From the NCBI RefSeq assembly GCF_009363155.1, contig NZ_CP045302.1, forward strand, positions 3,083,001 to 3,147,000: a stretch of 64,000 bases of DNA, written 5' to 3'. The DNA comes from Azotobacter salinestris. Its GTDB lineage: Bacteria; Pseudomonadota; Gammaproteobacteria; Pseudomonadales; Pseudomonadaceae. This document shows positions 1 to 8,805 of this stretch, one piece after another. The notes below the pieces were generated by a model. The model saw nothing but the letters and a program-made list of their open reading frames with translations. It was not told where the DNA came from and made no database searches. The first letter of the stretch is position 1, and every line of letters starts with the position of its first letter. A program made the position numbers and the translations under genes.

Positions 1-1
1 G

Positions 2-169
2 CCTGAACATCCAATTCAATGGTTTGGCATCACAACAGGCTTAACCGTCTGCGCTATAGGTCTATCTACTATTAAGGGCTCTGCAATCATGTTTTTCATT
101 TTTCTCGGCCCCATTATTGCCACAGCTCATCTTCTATATTTATCAAAAAGGCAAAAATTGGAATCTTAA
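2..169 (+). CDS. Partial hypothetical membrane protein (C-terminal end)
   Basis: An open frame runs in from the left edge of the window and ends at a TAA, giving the last 55 residues of a protein. The visible part has two hydrophobic stretches (around GITTGLTVCAIGL and MFFIFLGPIIATAHLLYL) and a basic tail ending KRQKLES, as expected of a small integral membrane protein. The DNA is clearly AT-richer than the rest of the window, like the next two genes, so it probably belongs to an accessory block. I do not recognise the family. The N-terminus is outside the window, so neither start nor length can be given. Confidence 0.45.
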   Translation, partial: PEHPIQWFGITTGLTVCAIGLSTIKGSAIMFFIFLGPIIATAHLLYLSKRQKLES

Positions 170-205
170 CGCAAAAGCTGCGCTTTTGCTCGCCGGTTAG
201 TGCAA

Positions 206-643
206 ATGAACATTTTACTCCGCATCGCAACACTGGTACTCGGGCTTGGACTGGTCATTGCGCCCCCGCTCCTCATGTTCGGAATGGCTGCTTCCATGGG
301 CGAGCTGGAGGAAGTTGACTCGCTCGCCAGACTCCTCGCAGAACCATTGCTGATTGGCCTGCTTTTGGGGGCTGGCCCTGCCTTCGTGGGGTTGCCCGCG
401 CTGGTTTCTGGACCCCGCAGGCCATTCGTTCGCTTGGTCGCAGGTGTACTAATGGCGGCCTCGATTCTAGCCATGGCCTTAACCTTGATCGTTACTCTTC
501 AAGGTAGTATCGCGCCGGTAATTGGTTCCGCTCTTGCCATTGAAGTAGCCGCTTTTTCTGTTTTTGTTTGGCCTGCATGGTCTTTCTCCGCTAACTCACC
601 ACTCAATCCGGATGCGCCGGCAAGCAGCACGCCGATCAATTAA
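206..643 (+). CDS. Hypothetical integral membrane protein
   Basis: A 145-residue protein that is mostly hydrophobic, with about four membrane segments: residues about 3-30, 45-68, 75-100 and 105-128. The tail is polar and proline-rich. The ATG at 206 is chosen; an in-frame GTG lies six bases upstream, and neither has a convincing ribosome binding site. It sits between two other small membrane-associated genes in a relatively AT-rich stretch, on the same strand, with 19 bases to the next start. I recognise no family motif. It is more likely a real gene than chance because of its coherent membrane topology and its spacing to its neighbours. Confidence 0.5.
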   Translation: MNILLRIATLVLGLGLVIAPPLLMFGMAASMGELEEVDSLARLLAEPLLIGLLLGAGPAFVGLPALVSGPRRPFVRLVAGVLMAASILAMALTLIVTLQGSIAPVIGSALAIEVAAFSVFVWPAWSFSANSPLNPDAPASSTPIN

Positions 644-933
644 AACGTTAGAGGTCACTGTAATGGTGCAAGTATCCAAAATAGTGAAATGGTTTTTCAT
701 CTTTATCGGCACGGCTCTCGGTACTTTCTTGGCGTTATGCGTATTGGCTTTCTGGTACATGAGTTCCGGGGTGTTTGGAGCAGATAGCTTTGACAGGCAG
801 GCATGGCACAAAAAACAACGAATGAACAGGATGCCACTTGTTATCGCGGTGGGATGGCAAAGGATATTGTAGATAAACTTCTATCAAGCAAAACAACCAG
901 GGAAGATGTGGTTTCGCTCTTGGGAAGCCCTGA

Positions 934-2127
934 GGATGGTCTGAAGTAGTCATGTATTTCTGGCTGACTTCAGCCCCCCGCCGACTTTGAAAGCGGAGAA
1001 TCGATCAAAAACGATCAGATCACCCGCTCGTTTCTGCGTTTTTTAGCTGCCGCGAGCACGTCGCAGCAACCGTTTCCCGCATTACAGGCGCACCTCTCCT
1101 GCATTCGCCAGTAAATATCGGCGCGCCATCCACAGATTCGACAAGGCGAACAGCGTCACCAACTGTGACGTGTTTTTGGCCAATCCCCGGAAGCGCACCT
1201 TGGTGTAGCCAAACTGGCGCTTGATCACGCGGAACGGATGTTCGACCTTGGCTCGTACCTGGGCCTTGGCCTTCTCGATCTTGCGGATCGCTTTGTATAA
1301 GGCGCTACGCTTGCCATGCTTCTTGTAGGTACTGCGCCGGGCCGCGACCTGCCAGATGACCTGCCGACCTTCATGCTCGGGGCGCTTCTCTACGCCGGTA
1401 TAGCCCGCATCGGCACTCACTACGTTTTCCTCGCCATGCAGCAGTTGGTCGACTTGGGTGACATCTGCCACGTTGGCTGCCGTGACCACCACGCTGTGCA
1501 CCAGACCCGACTCAGCGTCGGCACCAATGTGAGCTTTTGCGCCGAAGTAGTACTGGTTGCCCTTCTTCGTCGAGTGCATTTCCGGGTCGCGCTTGCCGTC
1601 CTTGTTCTTCGTCGAGCTCGGCGCATGGATCAGGGTGGCGTCGACAATGGTGCCCTGGCGCAGCGACAGTCCGCGCTCGCCCAGATAGCCGTTGATCACC
1701 TCCAGTATTCCCCCGGCCAGTTCGTGCTTCTCCAGCAGGCGACGGAAGTTGAGGAGGGTCGTTTCGTCCGGGATGCGCTCCAGGCTCAGGCCGGCGAACT
1801 GGCGCAGGAGAGTGGTTTCGTACAGCGCTTCCTCCATCGCCGGATCGCTGTAGCCGAACCAGTTCTGCATCAGGTGCACGCGCAGCATGGCTGCCAGCGG
1901 GTAGGCGGGCCGACCGCCTTCGCCCTTGGGATAGTAGGGCTCGATCAGGGCGATCAGCCCCTGCCACGGCACCACCTGGTCCATCTCGAGCAGGAAGCGC
2001 TCGCGGCGGGTCTGCTTGCGCTTGCCGGCATATTCGGCATCGGCGAAGGACAGTTGCTTCATCGGGAAACTCGGACAAGGGAGCGGGTGTATTTCACCAG
2101 AATCGGGAAGTCTTTTTCAGGATTTCC
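934..2127 (-). mobile_element. IS5-family insertion sequence, 1194 bp, flanked by CTGA duplication
   Basis: The element is bounded by direct repeats CTGA at 930-933 and 2128-2131. This fits the four-base CTNA-type target duplication of the IS5 subgroup, and 1194 bp is close to the usual length of IS5 itself (about 1195 bp). The two ends read inward as GGATGGTCTGAAGTAGTC and GGAAATCCTGAAAAAGAC, an imperfect inverted repeat. One transposase gene fills most of the element on the minus strand. Excising the element with one CTGA restores the reading frame of the host gene, which fixes both boundaries independently of the weak terminal repeats. Confidence 0.9.
1082..2062 (-). CDS. IS5-family DDE transposase
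   Basis: A 326-residue transposase that cuts and rejoins the ends of the surrounding element. The N-terminal part (SFADAEYAGKRKQTRRERF) and the segment RLLEKHELAGGI resemble IS5 of Escherichia coli closely. The acidic catalytic triad can be seen in VDATLI (first D), SADAGYTG (second D) and RAKVEHPFRVIKRQFG (E, followed by the R and K of the Y(2)R(3)E(6)K signature). The length is normal for the family and the frame is intact, so the element may still be active. The start at 2062 follows family alignment. Confidence 0.95.
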   Translation of the reverse strand: MKQLSFADAEYAGKRKQTRRERFLLEMDQVVPWQGLIALIEPYYPKGEGGRPAYPLAAMLRVHLMQNWFGYSDPAMEEALYETTLLRQFAGLSLERIPDETTLLNFRRLLEKHELAGGILEVINGYLGERGLSLRQGTIVDATLIHAPSSTKNKDGKRDPEMHSTKKGNQYYFGAKAHIGADAESGLVHSVVVTAANVADVTQVDQLLHGEENVVSADAGYTGVEKRPEHEGRQVIWQVAARRSTYKKHGKRSALYKAIRKIEKAKAQVRAKVEHPFRVIKRQFGYTKVRFRGLAKNTSQLVTLFALSNLWMARRYLLANAGEVRL

Positions 2128-2264
2128 CTGACGGAAACTCTACGGAAAATTCATATAGATATGTGCTTGGCATGTGCAGCGGCTTTGGCTTCGACTACGA
2201 CAGCTTGCATGTCTATTTTGACGGCCAGGGTTACGTCTCCCACGCGAAAATCATGCAACACTGA

Positions 2265-3771
<1,507 letters not shown>

Positions 3772-3781
3772 GGGTCCTGAC

Positions 3782-3807
3782 GGGACCGGCGGTCGCCGCC
3801 CGGTCCC
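3782..3807 (+). terminator. GC-rich hairpin after potF
   Basis: GGGACCG (3782-3788) pairs with CGGTCCC (3801-3807), giving a compact 7-bp stem eight bases after the potF stop. No T-run follows. It is therefore better read as a hairpin that stabilises the potF message or attenuates read-through into potG than as a full terminator. Such an arrangement is common where a binding protein is needed in excess over the permease. The remaining bases to potG (about 225) show no gene. Confidence 0.4.
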
Positions 3808-4033
3808 GGCGCTCACAACGGACGTGTCGCGCCGCAGGCCGGCCGCGTCTCCTGCAGCGGGCCGCCCGGCCCGGGCAGGCAGGCGCAGCCGGCCTGCATA
3901 GCATGGGGCGTGTCCTGCCGGCCGGCGGGCGCCCCGCAACCCGATATGCCGCCTCCCGCGGGCTGCCCGGACGATTGGCCGAAGGCCGACGGGGCGACCG
4001 GAGGCCCCCTGTTCATATAGTGGAGTTGTGATC

Positions 4034-5185
4034 ATGGCGACTGTCGCCGGTGCTAACACGAATGCTCTCGCCGTCGATCAGCCGGCGAAGGAGGTGCTGG
4101 TCAGGATCGACCAGGTGACCAAGAAGTTCGACGCCATGGTGGCAGTGGACGGCATCTCCCTGTCCATCCACAAGGGCGAGATCTTCGCCCTGCTCGGCGG
4201 CTCCGGCTGCGGCAAGTCGACCCTCCTGCGCATGCTCGCCGGTTTCGAGCGGCCGACCGAGGGGCGCATCTACCTGGAGGGCCAGGACATCACCGAGCTG
4301 CCGCCCTACGAGCGGCCGATCAACATGATGTTCCAGTCCTACGCGCTGTTCCCGCACATGAGCGTGGAGCAGAACATCGCCTTCGGCCTCAAGCAGGACC
4401 GCCTGCCCAAGGCCGAGATCGACGAGCGCGTGGCGGAAATGCTCCGGCTGGTGCAGATGACCCAGTACGCCCGGCGCAAGCCGCACCAGCTGTCCGGCGG
4501 CCAGCGCCAGCGCGTGGCGCTGGCCCGTTCGCTGGCGAAGCGGCCGAAGCTTCTGCTGCTCGACGAGCCGATGGGCGCGCTGGACAAGAAGCTGCGCTCG
4601 CAGATGCAGCTGGAGCTGGTGCAGATCATCGAGCGGGTCGGCGTGACCTGCGTGATGGTCACCCACGACCAAGAGGAGGCGATGACCATGGCCGCGCGCA
4701 TCGCCATCATGAACCAGGGGCGGATCGCCCAGGTCGGCAGCCCGATGGACATCTACGAGAGCCCGGCCAACCGGCTGGTCTGCGAGTTCATCGGCAACGT
4801 CAACCTGTTCGACGGCGAACTGGTGGACGACAGTCCCGACCACGCGGTCGTCGCCTCGCCGCAGCTGGAGCGGCCCATCTACATCGGCCACGGCATCTCC
4901 ACCCGCGCCGAGGAGAAGCGCGTGACCTACGCCCTGCGCCCGGAGAAGGTGCTGCTCGGCACGGACAGGCCCGAGCTGCAGCACGAGGGGCACAACTGGT
5001 CGCACGGCCGGGTGAAGGACATCGCCTACCTGGGCGGCCATTCCATGTACTACGTCGAGCTGCCCTCGGGGCAGGTGGTGCAGGCCTTCATGGCCAATGC
5101 CGAGCGCCACGGCCAGCGGCCGACCTGGGGCGATCAGGTGTACGTCAGCTGGCTCGACGACAGCGGGGTGGTACTGCACGCTTGA
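4034..5185 (+). CDS. potG: Polyamine ABC transporter ATP-binding protein PotG
   Basis: A 383-residue ATPase that drives polyamine import through PotH and PotI. The nucleotide-binding domain has Walker A GGSGCGKST (about residues 55-63), the Q-loop in MMFQSYALFPHM, the signature LSGGQRQRVALARSLA, Walker B LLLLDEP and the switch histidine in MVTHDQEE. A C-terminal TOBE-type regulatory domain follows (LRPEKVLL, then HIAYLGG-like DIAYLGGHSMYYVEL). Identity to E. coli PotG is visibly high in the ATPase half. The ATG at 4034 is preferred to the GTG at 4028 because GGAG at 4022-4025 is then correctly spaced. potH normally follows closely; here 318 bases intervene. Confidence 0.95.
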   Translation: MATVAGANTNALAVDQPAKEVLVRIDQVTKKFDAMVAVDGISLSIHKGEIFALLGGSGCGKSTLLRMLAGFERPTEGRIYLEGQDITELPPYERPINMMFQSYALFPHMSVEQNIAFGLKQDRLPKAEIDERVAEMLRLVQMTQYARRKPHQLSGGQRQRVALARSLAKRPKLLLLDEPMGALDKKLRSQMQLELVQIIERVGVTCVMVTHDQEEAMTMAARIAIMNQGRIAQVGSPMDIYESPANRLVCEFIGNVNLFDGELVDDSPDHAVVASPQLERPIYIGHGISTRAEEKRVTYALRPEKVLLGTDRPELQHEGHNWSHGRVKDIAYLGGHSMYYVELPSGQVVQAFMANAERHGQRPTWGDQVYVSWLDDSGVVLHA

Positions 5186-5190
5186 CTTTT

Positions 5191-5503
5191 CCCTCTCCCT
5201 GGAGGGAAGGGATTCCTGACTTCGTAGTCAGGTGTTTCTGCTTCGGCGAGGGCTGCCCAGGGGGGCTTGGTTATCGCCGTAAAGTTCCCTGGGTGGGGAG
5301 CTTTACGGCTTTGAACCAACCCTATGCTCCCCCAGGTCTCACGCCCTCTCCACAGACGTGACTTCCCGCCAGCCCGGCGGTAGGTCGTGAAGACGAACCG
5401 ACGGTAACACAGATACAGGAGGAAGCGAGAGCCAAGGGCGCTCGTAGAGCACCGCGCTATCCCTCCCCGCACTAGAGGTTCGGGGGCTCTCGCGCAAAAA
5501 CTG
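5191..5503 (+). ncRNA. Highly structured non-coding segment between potG and potH; possible IscB-type omega RNA (HEARO) or transposon-end RNA
   Basis: This segment separates two operon partners and codes for nothing convincing. It is densely paired: CCCT..CCCT against AGGG.AAGGG (5191-5211); CCTGAC (5215-5220) with GTCAGG (5227-5232); GCCGTAAAG (5276-5284) with CTTTACGGC (5301-5309); CCGCC with GGCGG near 5366-5380; GCTC (5440-5443) with GAGC (5447-5450); and GCGAGAGCC (5425-5433) with GGCTCTCGC (5485-5493). The loop of the 5276-5309 hairpin can also pair with 5327-5336, giving a pseudoknot. It ends directly at the ATGA that begins potH. As I recall, HEARO RNAs lie just before ATGA or GTGA and have a pseudoknot, and this one carries AGGAGGAA near its 3' side, where an iscB ribosome site would be. 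No iscB is present. The identity is inference; the structure is seen. Confidence 0.45.
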
Positions 5504-6406
5504 ATGAAAAGACTTCGCCAACTGCTCCCCGGCGGCCGCCAACTGGTCGTCGGCATTCCTTTCGTCTGGCTGCTGCTGTTCTTCCTGCTGCCCTTCGCCA
5601 TCGTGCTGAAGATCAGCTTCTCCGAGGCCGCGGTGGCGATTCCGCCCTATACGGAGATCTTCACCTACGTCGACCAGCAGCTGAAGATCCTCGCCAACCT
5701 GAACAACTACGTGTTCCTCGGTCAGGACGAGCTGTACCTGTCCGCCTACCTGGGCTCGCTGAAGATCGCCGCCATCGGCACCCTGCTCTGCCTGCTGATC
5801 GGCTACCCGATGGCCTACGCCATCGCCCGCGCCAGCAAGGAGATGCAGACCGTCTACCTGCTGCTGATCATGATGCCGACCTGGACCGCGATCCTGATCC
5901 GCGTCTACGCCTGGATGGGCATCCTCGGCAACAATGGCCTGCTCAACGGCCTGCTGCAGGGGCTGGGGCTGATCGACGAGCCGCTGCGCATCCTCAACAC
6001 CGACCTGGCGGTGTACATCGGCGTGGTCTATTCCTACCTGCCGTTCATGGTCCTGCCGCTCTACGCCAACCTGGTCAAGCACGACCCGAGCCTTCTGGAG
6101 GCCGCCGCCGACCTGGGCGCGCACCCGCTGGCGAGCTTCTGGAAGATCACCGTGCCGCTGTCCAAGAACGGCATCGTCGCCGGCTGCATGCTGGTGTTCA
6201 TCCCGGTGGTCGGCGAGTTCGTCATCCCCGAACTGCTCGGCGGCCCCGAGACGCTGATGATCGGCAAGGTGCTCTGGCAGGAATTCTTCAACAACCGCGA
6301 CTGGCCGGTGGCCGCGGCCCTGGCGGTGGTGATGCTGGCGATCCTGCTGGTGCCGATCATCCTGCTCAACCGCAACCAGGCCAGGGAAATGGAGGGCCGG
6401 CTATGA
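5504..6406 (+). CDS. potH: Polyamine ABC transporter permease PotH
   Basis: A 300-residue inner-membrane permease with about six membrane segments, forming the channel together with PotI. The EAA loop that docks on the ATPase is at LLEAAADLGAHPLASFWKI (about residues 195-213). The end VIPELLGGPETLMIGKVLWQEFF matches PotH/SpuG strongly. The start MKRLRQLLPGGRQLV agrees with Pseudomonas SpuG. The ATG has no ribosome site in the preceding 15 bases; the nearest strong one (AGGAGGAA, 5417-5424) would be brought to about 10 bases from the start only if the 5425-5493 stem is folded. The end overlaps potI by 4 bases. Confidence 0.95.
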   Translation: MKRLRQLLPGGRQLVVGIPFVWLLLFFLLPFAIVLKISFSEAAVAIPPYTEIFTYVDQQLKILANLNNYVFLGQDELYLSAYLGSLKIAAIGTLLCLLIGYPMAYAIARASKEMQTVYLLLIMMPTWTAILIRVYAWMGILGNNGLLNGLLQGLGLIDEPLRILNTDLAVYIGVVYSYLPFMVLPLYANLVKHDPSLLEAAADLGAHPLASFWKITVPLSKNGIVAGCMLVFIPVVGEFVIPELLGGPETLMIGKVLWQEFFNNRDWPVAAALAVVMLAILLVPIILLNRNQAREMEGRL

Positions 6407-7272
6407 GGCGCCCGAGCTTTTCCAGCCTGATGCTGTGGGCTGGCCTGCTGTTCATCTACCTGCCGATGGTCATTCTGGTCATCTATTCGTTCAACGACTC
6501 GCGACTGGTGACCGTCTGGGGCGGCTGGTCGGTGCGCTGGTACGCCGGGTTGCTCGACAACCGGCAGCTTCTGGGCGCGCTCGGGCGTTCCCTGCAGATC
6601 GCCCTGTGCACCGCGGTCGCCGCGGTGGCCCTCGGCACCCTGGCCGCCTTCGTGCTGACCCGCATCCCGCGTTTTCGCGGCCGCAGCCTGTTCGGCGGGC
6701 TGGTCACCGCGCCGCTGGTGATGCCCGAGGTGATCACCGGCCTGTCGCTGCTGCTGCTGTTCGTGGCCATGGCCCAGGTGGTCGGCTGGCCGGCCGAGCG
6801 CGGCCTGACTACCATCTGGATCGCCCACACCACCTTCTGCACCTCCTACGTGGCGGTGATCGTCTCGGCGCGCCTGCGCGAGCTGGACCTGTCGATCGAG
6901 GAGGCAGCGATGGACCTGGGCGCGCGGCCCTGGAAGGTATTCCTGCTGATCACCCTGCCGATGATCGCGCCCTCGCTGGGCGCCGGCGGCATGCTGTCCT
7001 TCGCCCTGTCGCTGGACGACCTGGTGCTGGCCAGCTTCGTCTCCGGCCCCGGCGCGACCACCCTGCCGATGGAGATCTTCTCCGCCGTGCGCCTGGGCGT
7101 GAAGCCGGACATCAACGCCGTGGCCAGCCTGATCCTGCTGGCGGTGTCGCTGTTCACCTTCCTCGCCTGGTTCTTCATGCGCCGCGGCGAGGCCCGCCGG
7201 CGGCGGGCCCTGCAGCAGGTCCACGAGGACGAGCAGCGCCAGCCGTCCTGGCAGCCGGCCGGCCAGGCCTAG
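6403..7272 (+). CDS. potI: Polyamine ABC transporter permease PotI
   Basis: A 289-residue second permease subunit of the polyamine importer. It overlaps potH in an ATGA, which implies translational coupling. Six membrane segments are predicted. The family start FIYLPMVILVIYSFNDSRLV, the EAA loop IEEAAMDLGARPWKVFLLITLPMI (split here as EEAAMDLGA and FLLITLPM) and LSFALSLDDLVLASFVSGPG are all typical of PotI. The C-terminal tail is basic and cytoplasmic (RRGEARRRRALQQ). It is the last gene of the operon and is followed by a hairpin repeat. Confidence 0.95.
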   Translation: MRRPSFSSLMLWAGLLFIYLPMVILVIYSFNDSRLVTVWGGWSVRWYAGLLDNRQLLGALGRSLQIALCTAVAAVALGTLAAFVLTRIPRFRGRSLFGGLVTAPLVMPEVITGLSLLLLFVAMAQVVGWPAERGLTTIWIAHTTFCTSYVAVIVSARLRELDLSIEEAAMDLGARPWKVFLLITLPMIAPSLGAGGMLSFALSLDDLVLASFVSGPGATTLPMEIFSAVRLGVKPDINAVASLILLAVSLFTFLAWFFMRRGEARRRRALQQVHEDEQRQPSWQPAGQA

Positions 7273-7283
7273 ACGCCGTAGTC

Positions 7284-7351
7284 GTGTAGGGTGGATGGCC
7301 GGAGCCATCCACCATGGTGGAAAAGACCTGCGGTCATTTTCCACTCTACAC
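7284..7351. repeat. REP-like intergenic palindrome after potI
   Basis: Two adjacent hairpins sit inside an outer pair: GTGTAG (7284-7289) with CTACAC (7346-7351); GGTGGATGGC (7290-7299) with GCCATCCACC (7303-7312); and GTGGAAAA (7317-7324) with TTTTCCAC (7337-7344). The second hairpin is nearly identical to one at 62848-62876 (GGAAAAGACCTGCGGTC followed by TTTTCCAC), so this is a dispersed repeat and not just a terminator. It probably also ends potI transcription. The stretch from 7352 to 7436 holds nothing else that I can identify. Confidence 0.7.
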
Positions 7352-7436
7352 GGTCTCAACTTCAACTGTCTCTGTCGCGGGCAGGGGGGCAATCGTCGTG
7401 CGAGTTGCCCACCCTGCTCGACTAGCGAGGACGGGC

Positions 7437-8066
7437 TCAGCGCAGCGCCGAGGCGTAGCCTTCTTCCTGCAGCACCTGGCGCACCGCCGGGCGCTTCAGC
7501 ATCCGCCGGTAATGGGCCTGGCAATTGTCGGGCAGGGCCATGCCGGTGCGGTCGGCCCAGAACTCCACGTAGAACAGCGCGCAGTCGGCGATGCCGAAGC
7601 TGCCGACGAGATAGTCGCGCCCGTCGAGCAGCCGGTCGGCGACCGCGAAGCCGCGCTCGAGGATCTCCCGCCCCTGCGCCTTCACCGCCTCGTGCTGGGC
7701 CGGGTCGGCGGCGAACTTCTCGGTGGTGAAGATCCGCGCGAAGCCCTGGCCGTGCAGGGTGCCGACGGCGAAGTTCATCGCCTCCAGCACCCGCGCCTCG
7801 CCGTCGGCGTCCTCCGGCAGCAGCCGGCGCTTCGGATGGCTGCGCGCCAGCCACCAGGCGATCGACTGGAAGTCGGTGAGCGCCGTGCCGTCGTCGCGCA
7901 CCAGGGTCGGGATGGTCGCCTTGGGGTTGATGGCCAGGTATTCGGGCCTGTGCTGGTCGCCGGCCAGCAGGTTGACCAGATGCACTTCGAACACCAGCCC
8001 CAGCTCCTCCAGGAGGATGTGGATGCCGGTGCTGCAGGAGCCGGGGGTCATGTAGAATTTCATCAT
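7437..8066 (-). CDS. Glutathione S-transferase family protein
   Basis: A 209-residue cytosolic protein with a thioredoxin-like N-terminal domain (KFYMTPGSCSTGIHILLEELGL) and an alpha-helical C-terminal domain (FGIADCALFYVEFW). The SCS near residue 10 is where beta- and theta-like GSTs bind glutathione. ATGATGA at the start overlaps the stop of the upstream gene, with GGGAGGAGG placed before it, so it is translationally coupled and last in the five-gene operon. GST-like proteins accompany nitrogen fixation genes in several diazotrophs; here the sigma-54/NifA-type promoter upstream supports such a link. The substrate is unknown. Confidence 0.85.
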   Translation of the reverse strand: MMKFYMTPGSCSTGIHILLEELGLVFEVHLVNLLAGDQHRPEYLAINPKATIPTLVRDDGTALTDFQSIAWWLARSHPKRRLLPEDADGEARVLEAMNFAVGTLHGQGFARIFTTEKFAADPAQHEAVKAQGREILERGFAVADRLLDGRDYLVGSFGIADCALFYVEFWADRTGMALPDNCQAHYRRMLKRPAVRQVLQEEGYASALR

Positions 8067-8437
8067 GATGCCTCGGCCTCCTCCCAGTCGAGCTCCGGCT
8101 CGAGCAGACCGGTTTCGCGGAGCATCGCCTTGAAGCCCTTCATCACCGGGCGAGAGATCATGGTCTCGGCCAGCACGCGCTTTTCGTAGAGCAGGAACTG
8201 CATGTCCTCGTCCAGGCGCTTGCGGGCGTCGGCGATCAACTGGCGGATGTCCGCGCCGAGCTTCTCGCCGGGCAGGTGCTTCACCTGCTCGTAGAGCAGC
8301 GCCATGACCAGTTTCTCGGTGGGCTTCATCTTGCACTTGCCGTCGAGGATCTTGAGCATCACCGCGGTGGCGCAGTCGACGTGGATCGGCGACAGGGGAT
8401 GTGCCTCGGCCCAGCGGGCCACATGTTCGGCCTTCAT
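8063..8437 (-). CDS. Unknown protein in the nif-type operon
   Basis: A 124-residue soluble protein, acidic at its C-terminus (ELDWEEAEAS), with no signal peptide or membrane segment. Two cysteines (HVDCATAV and GKCKMKP) lie about 16 residues apart in the N-terminal third; the remainder looks helical. I do not recognise the family. It overlaps its upstream neighbour by four bases and its downstream neighbour by four bases, so it is made together with the NifX-like protein and the GST. That context suggests a role beside metal cofactor or redox chemistry, but nothing in the sequence proves it. Confidence 0.75.
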   Translation of the reverse strand: MKAEHVARWAEAHPLSPIHVDCATAVMLKILDGKCKMKPTEKLVMALLYEQVKHLPGEKLGADIRQLIADARKRLDEDMQFLLYEKRVLAETMISRPVMKGFKAMLRETGLLEPELDWEEAEAS

Positions 8438-8796
8438 GCCACCACCTCGCCGGCGGCGCTGCGCCTCGCGTAGTCGAGCAGGGAGGGCTCGATGGTTTCC
8501 CAGGCGTAGGAAGAGACGGCGCGCACGCCGATGGCCTTGAGTTTCTCGGTCGGCCCGTCGCCGATCTTGGCGACGAACACCGCCTGGCAGTCCTTGATGG
8601 CCTCGAGGATGCCGGCCATCGCGCTCTGGCTGGAGCTGTTGCCCAGGCAGTAGTGCTCCACCTCGCGCGATTCCAGCAGACGGCAGCTTTCCGGGGTGAC
8701 CTCATAGATCGCGAAGCGCTTGGCGTGGCCGAAGTGCTCGCTGATCGCCTGGCCTTCCTTGCTGGCGACCGCCAGCCTTACCGGGAATTCGATCAT
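8434..8796 (-). CDS. NifX/NifB C-terminal-like (dinitrogenase iron-molybdenum cofactor family) protein
   Basis: A 120-residue protein of the Nitro_FeMo-Co family, whose members bind or carry iron-sulphur or iron-molybdenum cofactor precursors. The opening RLAVASKEGQAISEHFGHA is the family hallmark, with the conserved HFG motif. The section FVAKIGDGPTEKLKAIGV is also typical, as is the C-terminal YARRS. It is shorter than full NifX or NafY and has no radical-SAM domain. It lies between the rhodanese-ankyrin gene (9 bases upstream) and the unknown 124-residue gene (4-base overlap). A role in nitrogenase cofactor handling is an inference from family and promoter. Confidence 0.88.
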   Translation of the reverse strand: MIEFPVRLAVASKEGQAISEHFGHAKRFAIYEVTPESCRLLESREVEHYCLGNSSSQSAMAGILEAIKDCQAVFVAKIGDGPTEKLKAIGVRAVSSYAWETIEPSLLDYARRSAAGEVVA

Positions 8797-8805
8797 TGTT
8801 GCTCC

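Larger units (their letters stand above)
663..2264 (+). pseudogene. SmpA/OmlA-like small membrane-anchored protein, frameshifted and split by an IS5-family element
   Basis: The 5' part (663-933) starts with an AGAGG ribosome site and encodes one membrane helix (FFIFIGTALGTFLALCVLAF). The frame breaks at a run of six A at 810-815. With seven A the frame would continue through TTNEQDATCYRGGMAKDIVD to a segment ending LLGSP. That segment has the pattern of the SmpA/OmlA (BamE-like) family, where a threonine-arginine pair precedes a conserved leucine-leucine-glycine-x-proline. The insertion sequence at 934-2127 then interrupts it. Joining 933 to 2132, with one copy of the CTGA duplication, restores an uninterrupted end (SYRYVLGMC, then DYDSLHVYFDGQGYVSHAKI) to a TGA at 2264. 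The gene is therefore broken twice. The A-run frameshift could be a sequencing error; the insertion is not. The exact function of the intact protein is unknown. Confidence 0.75.
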
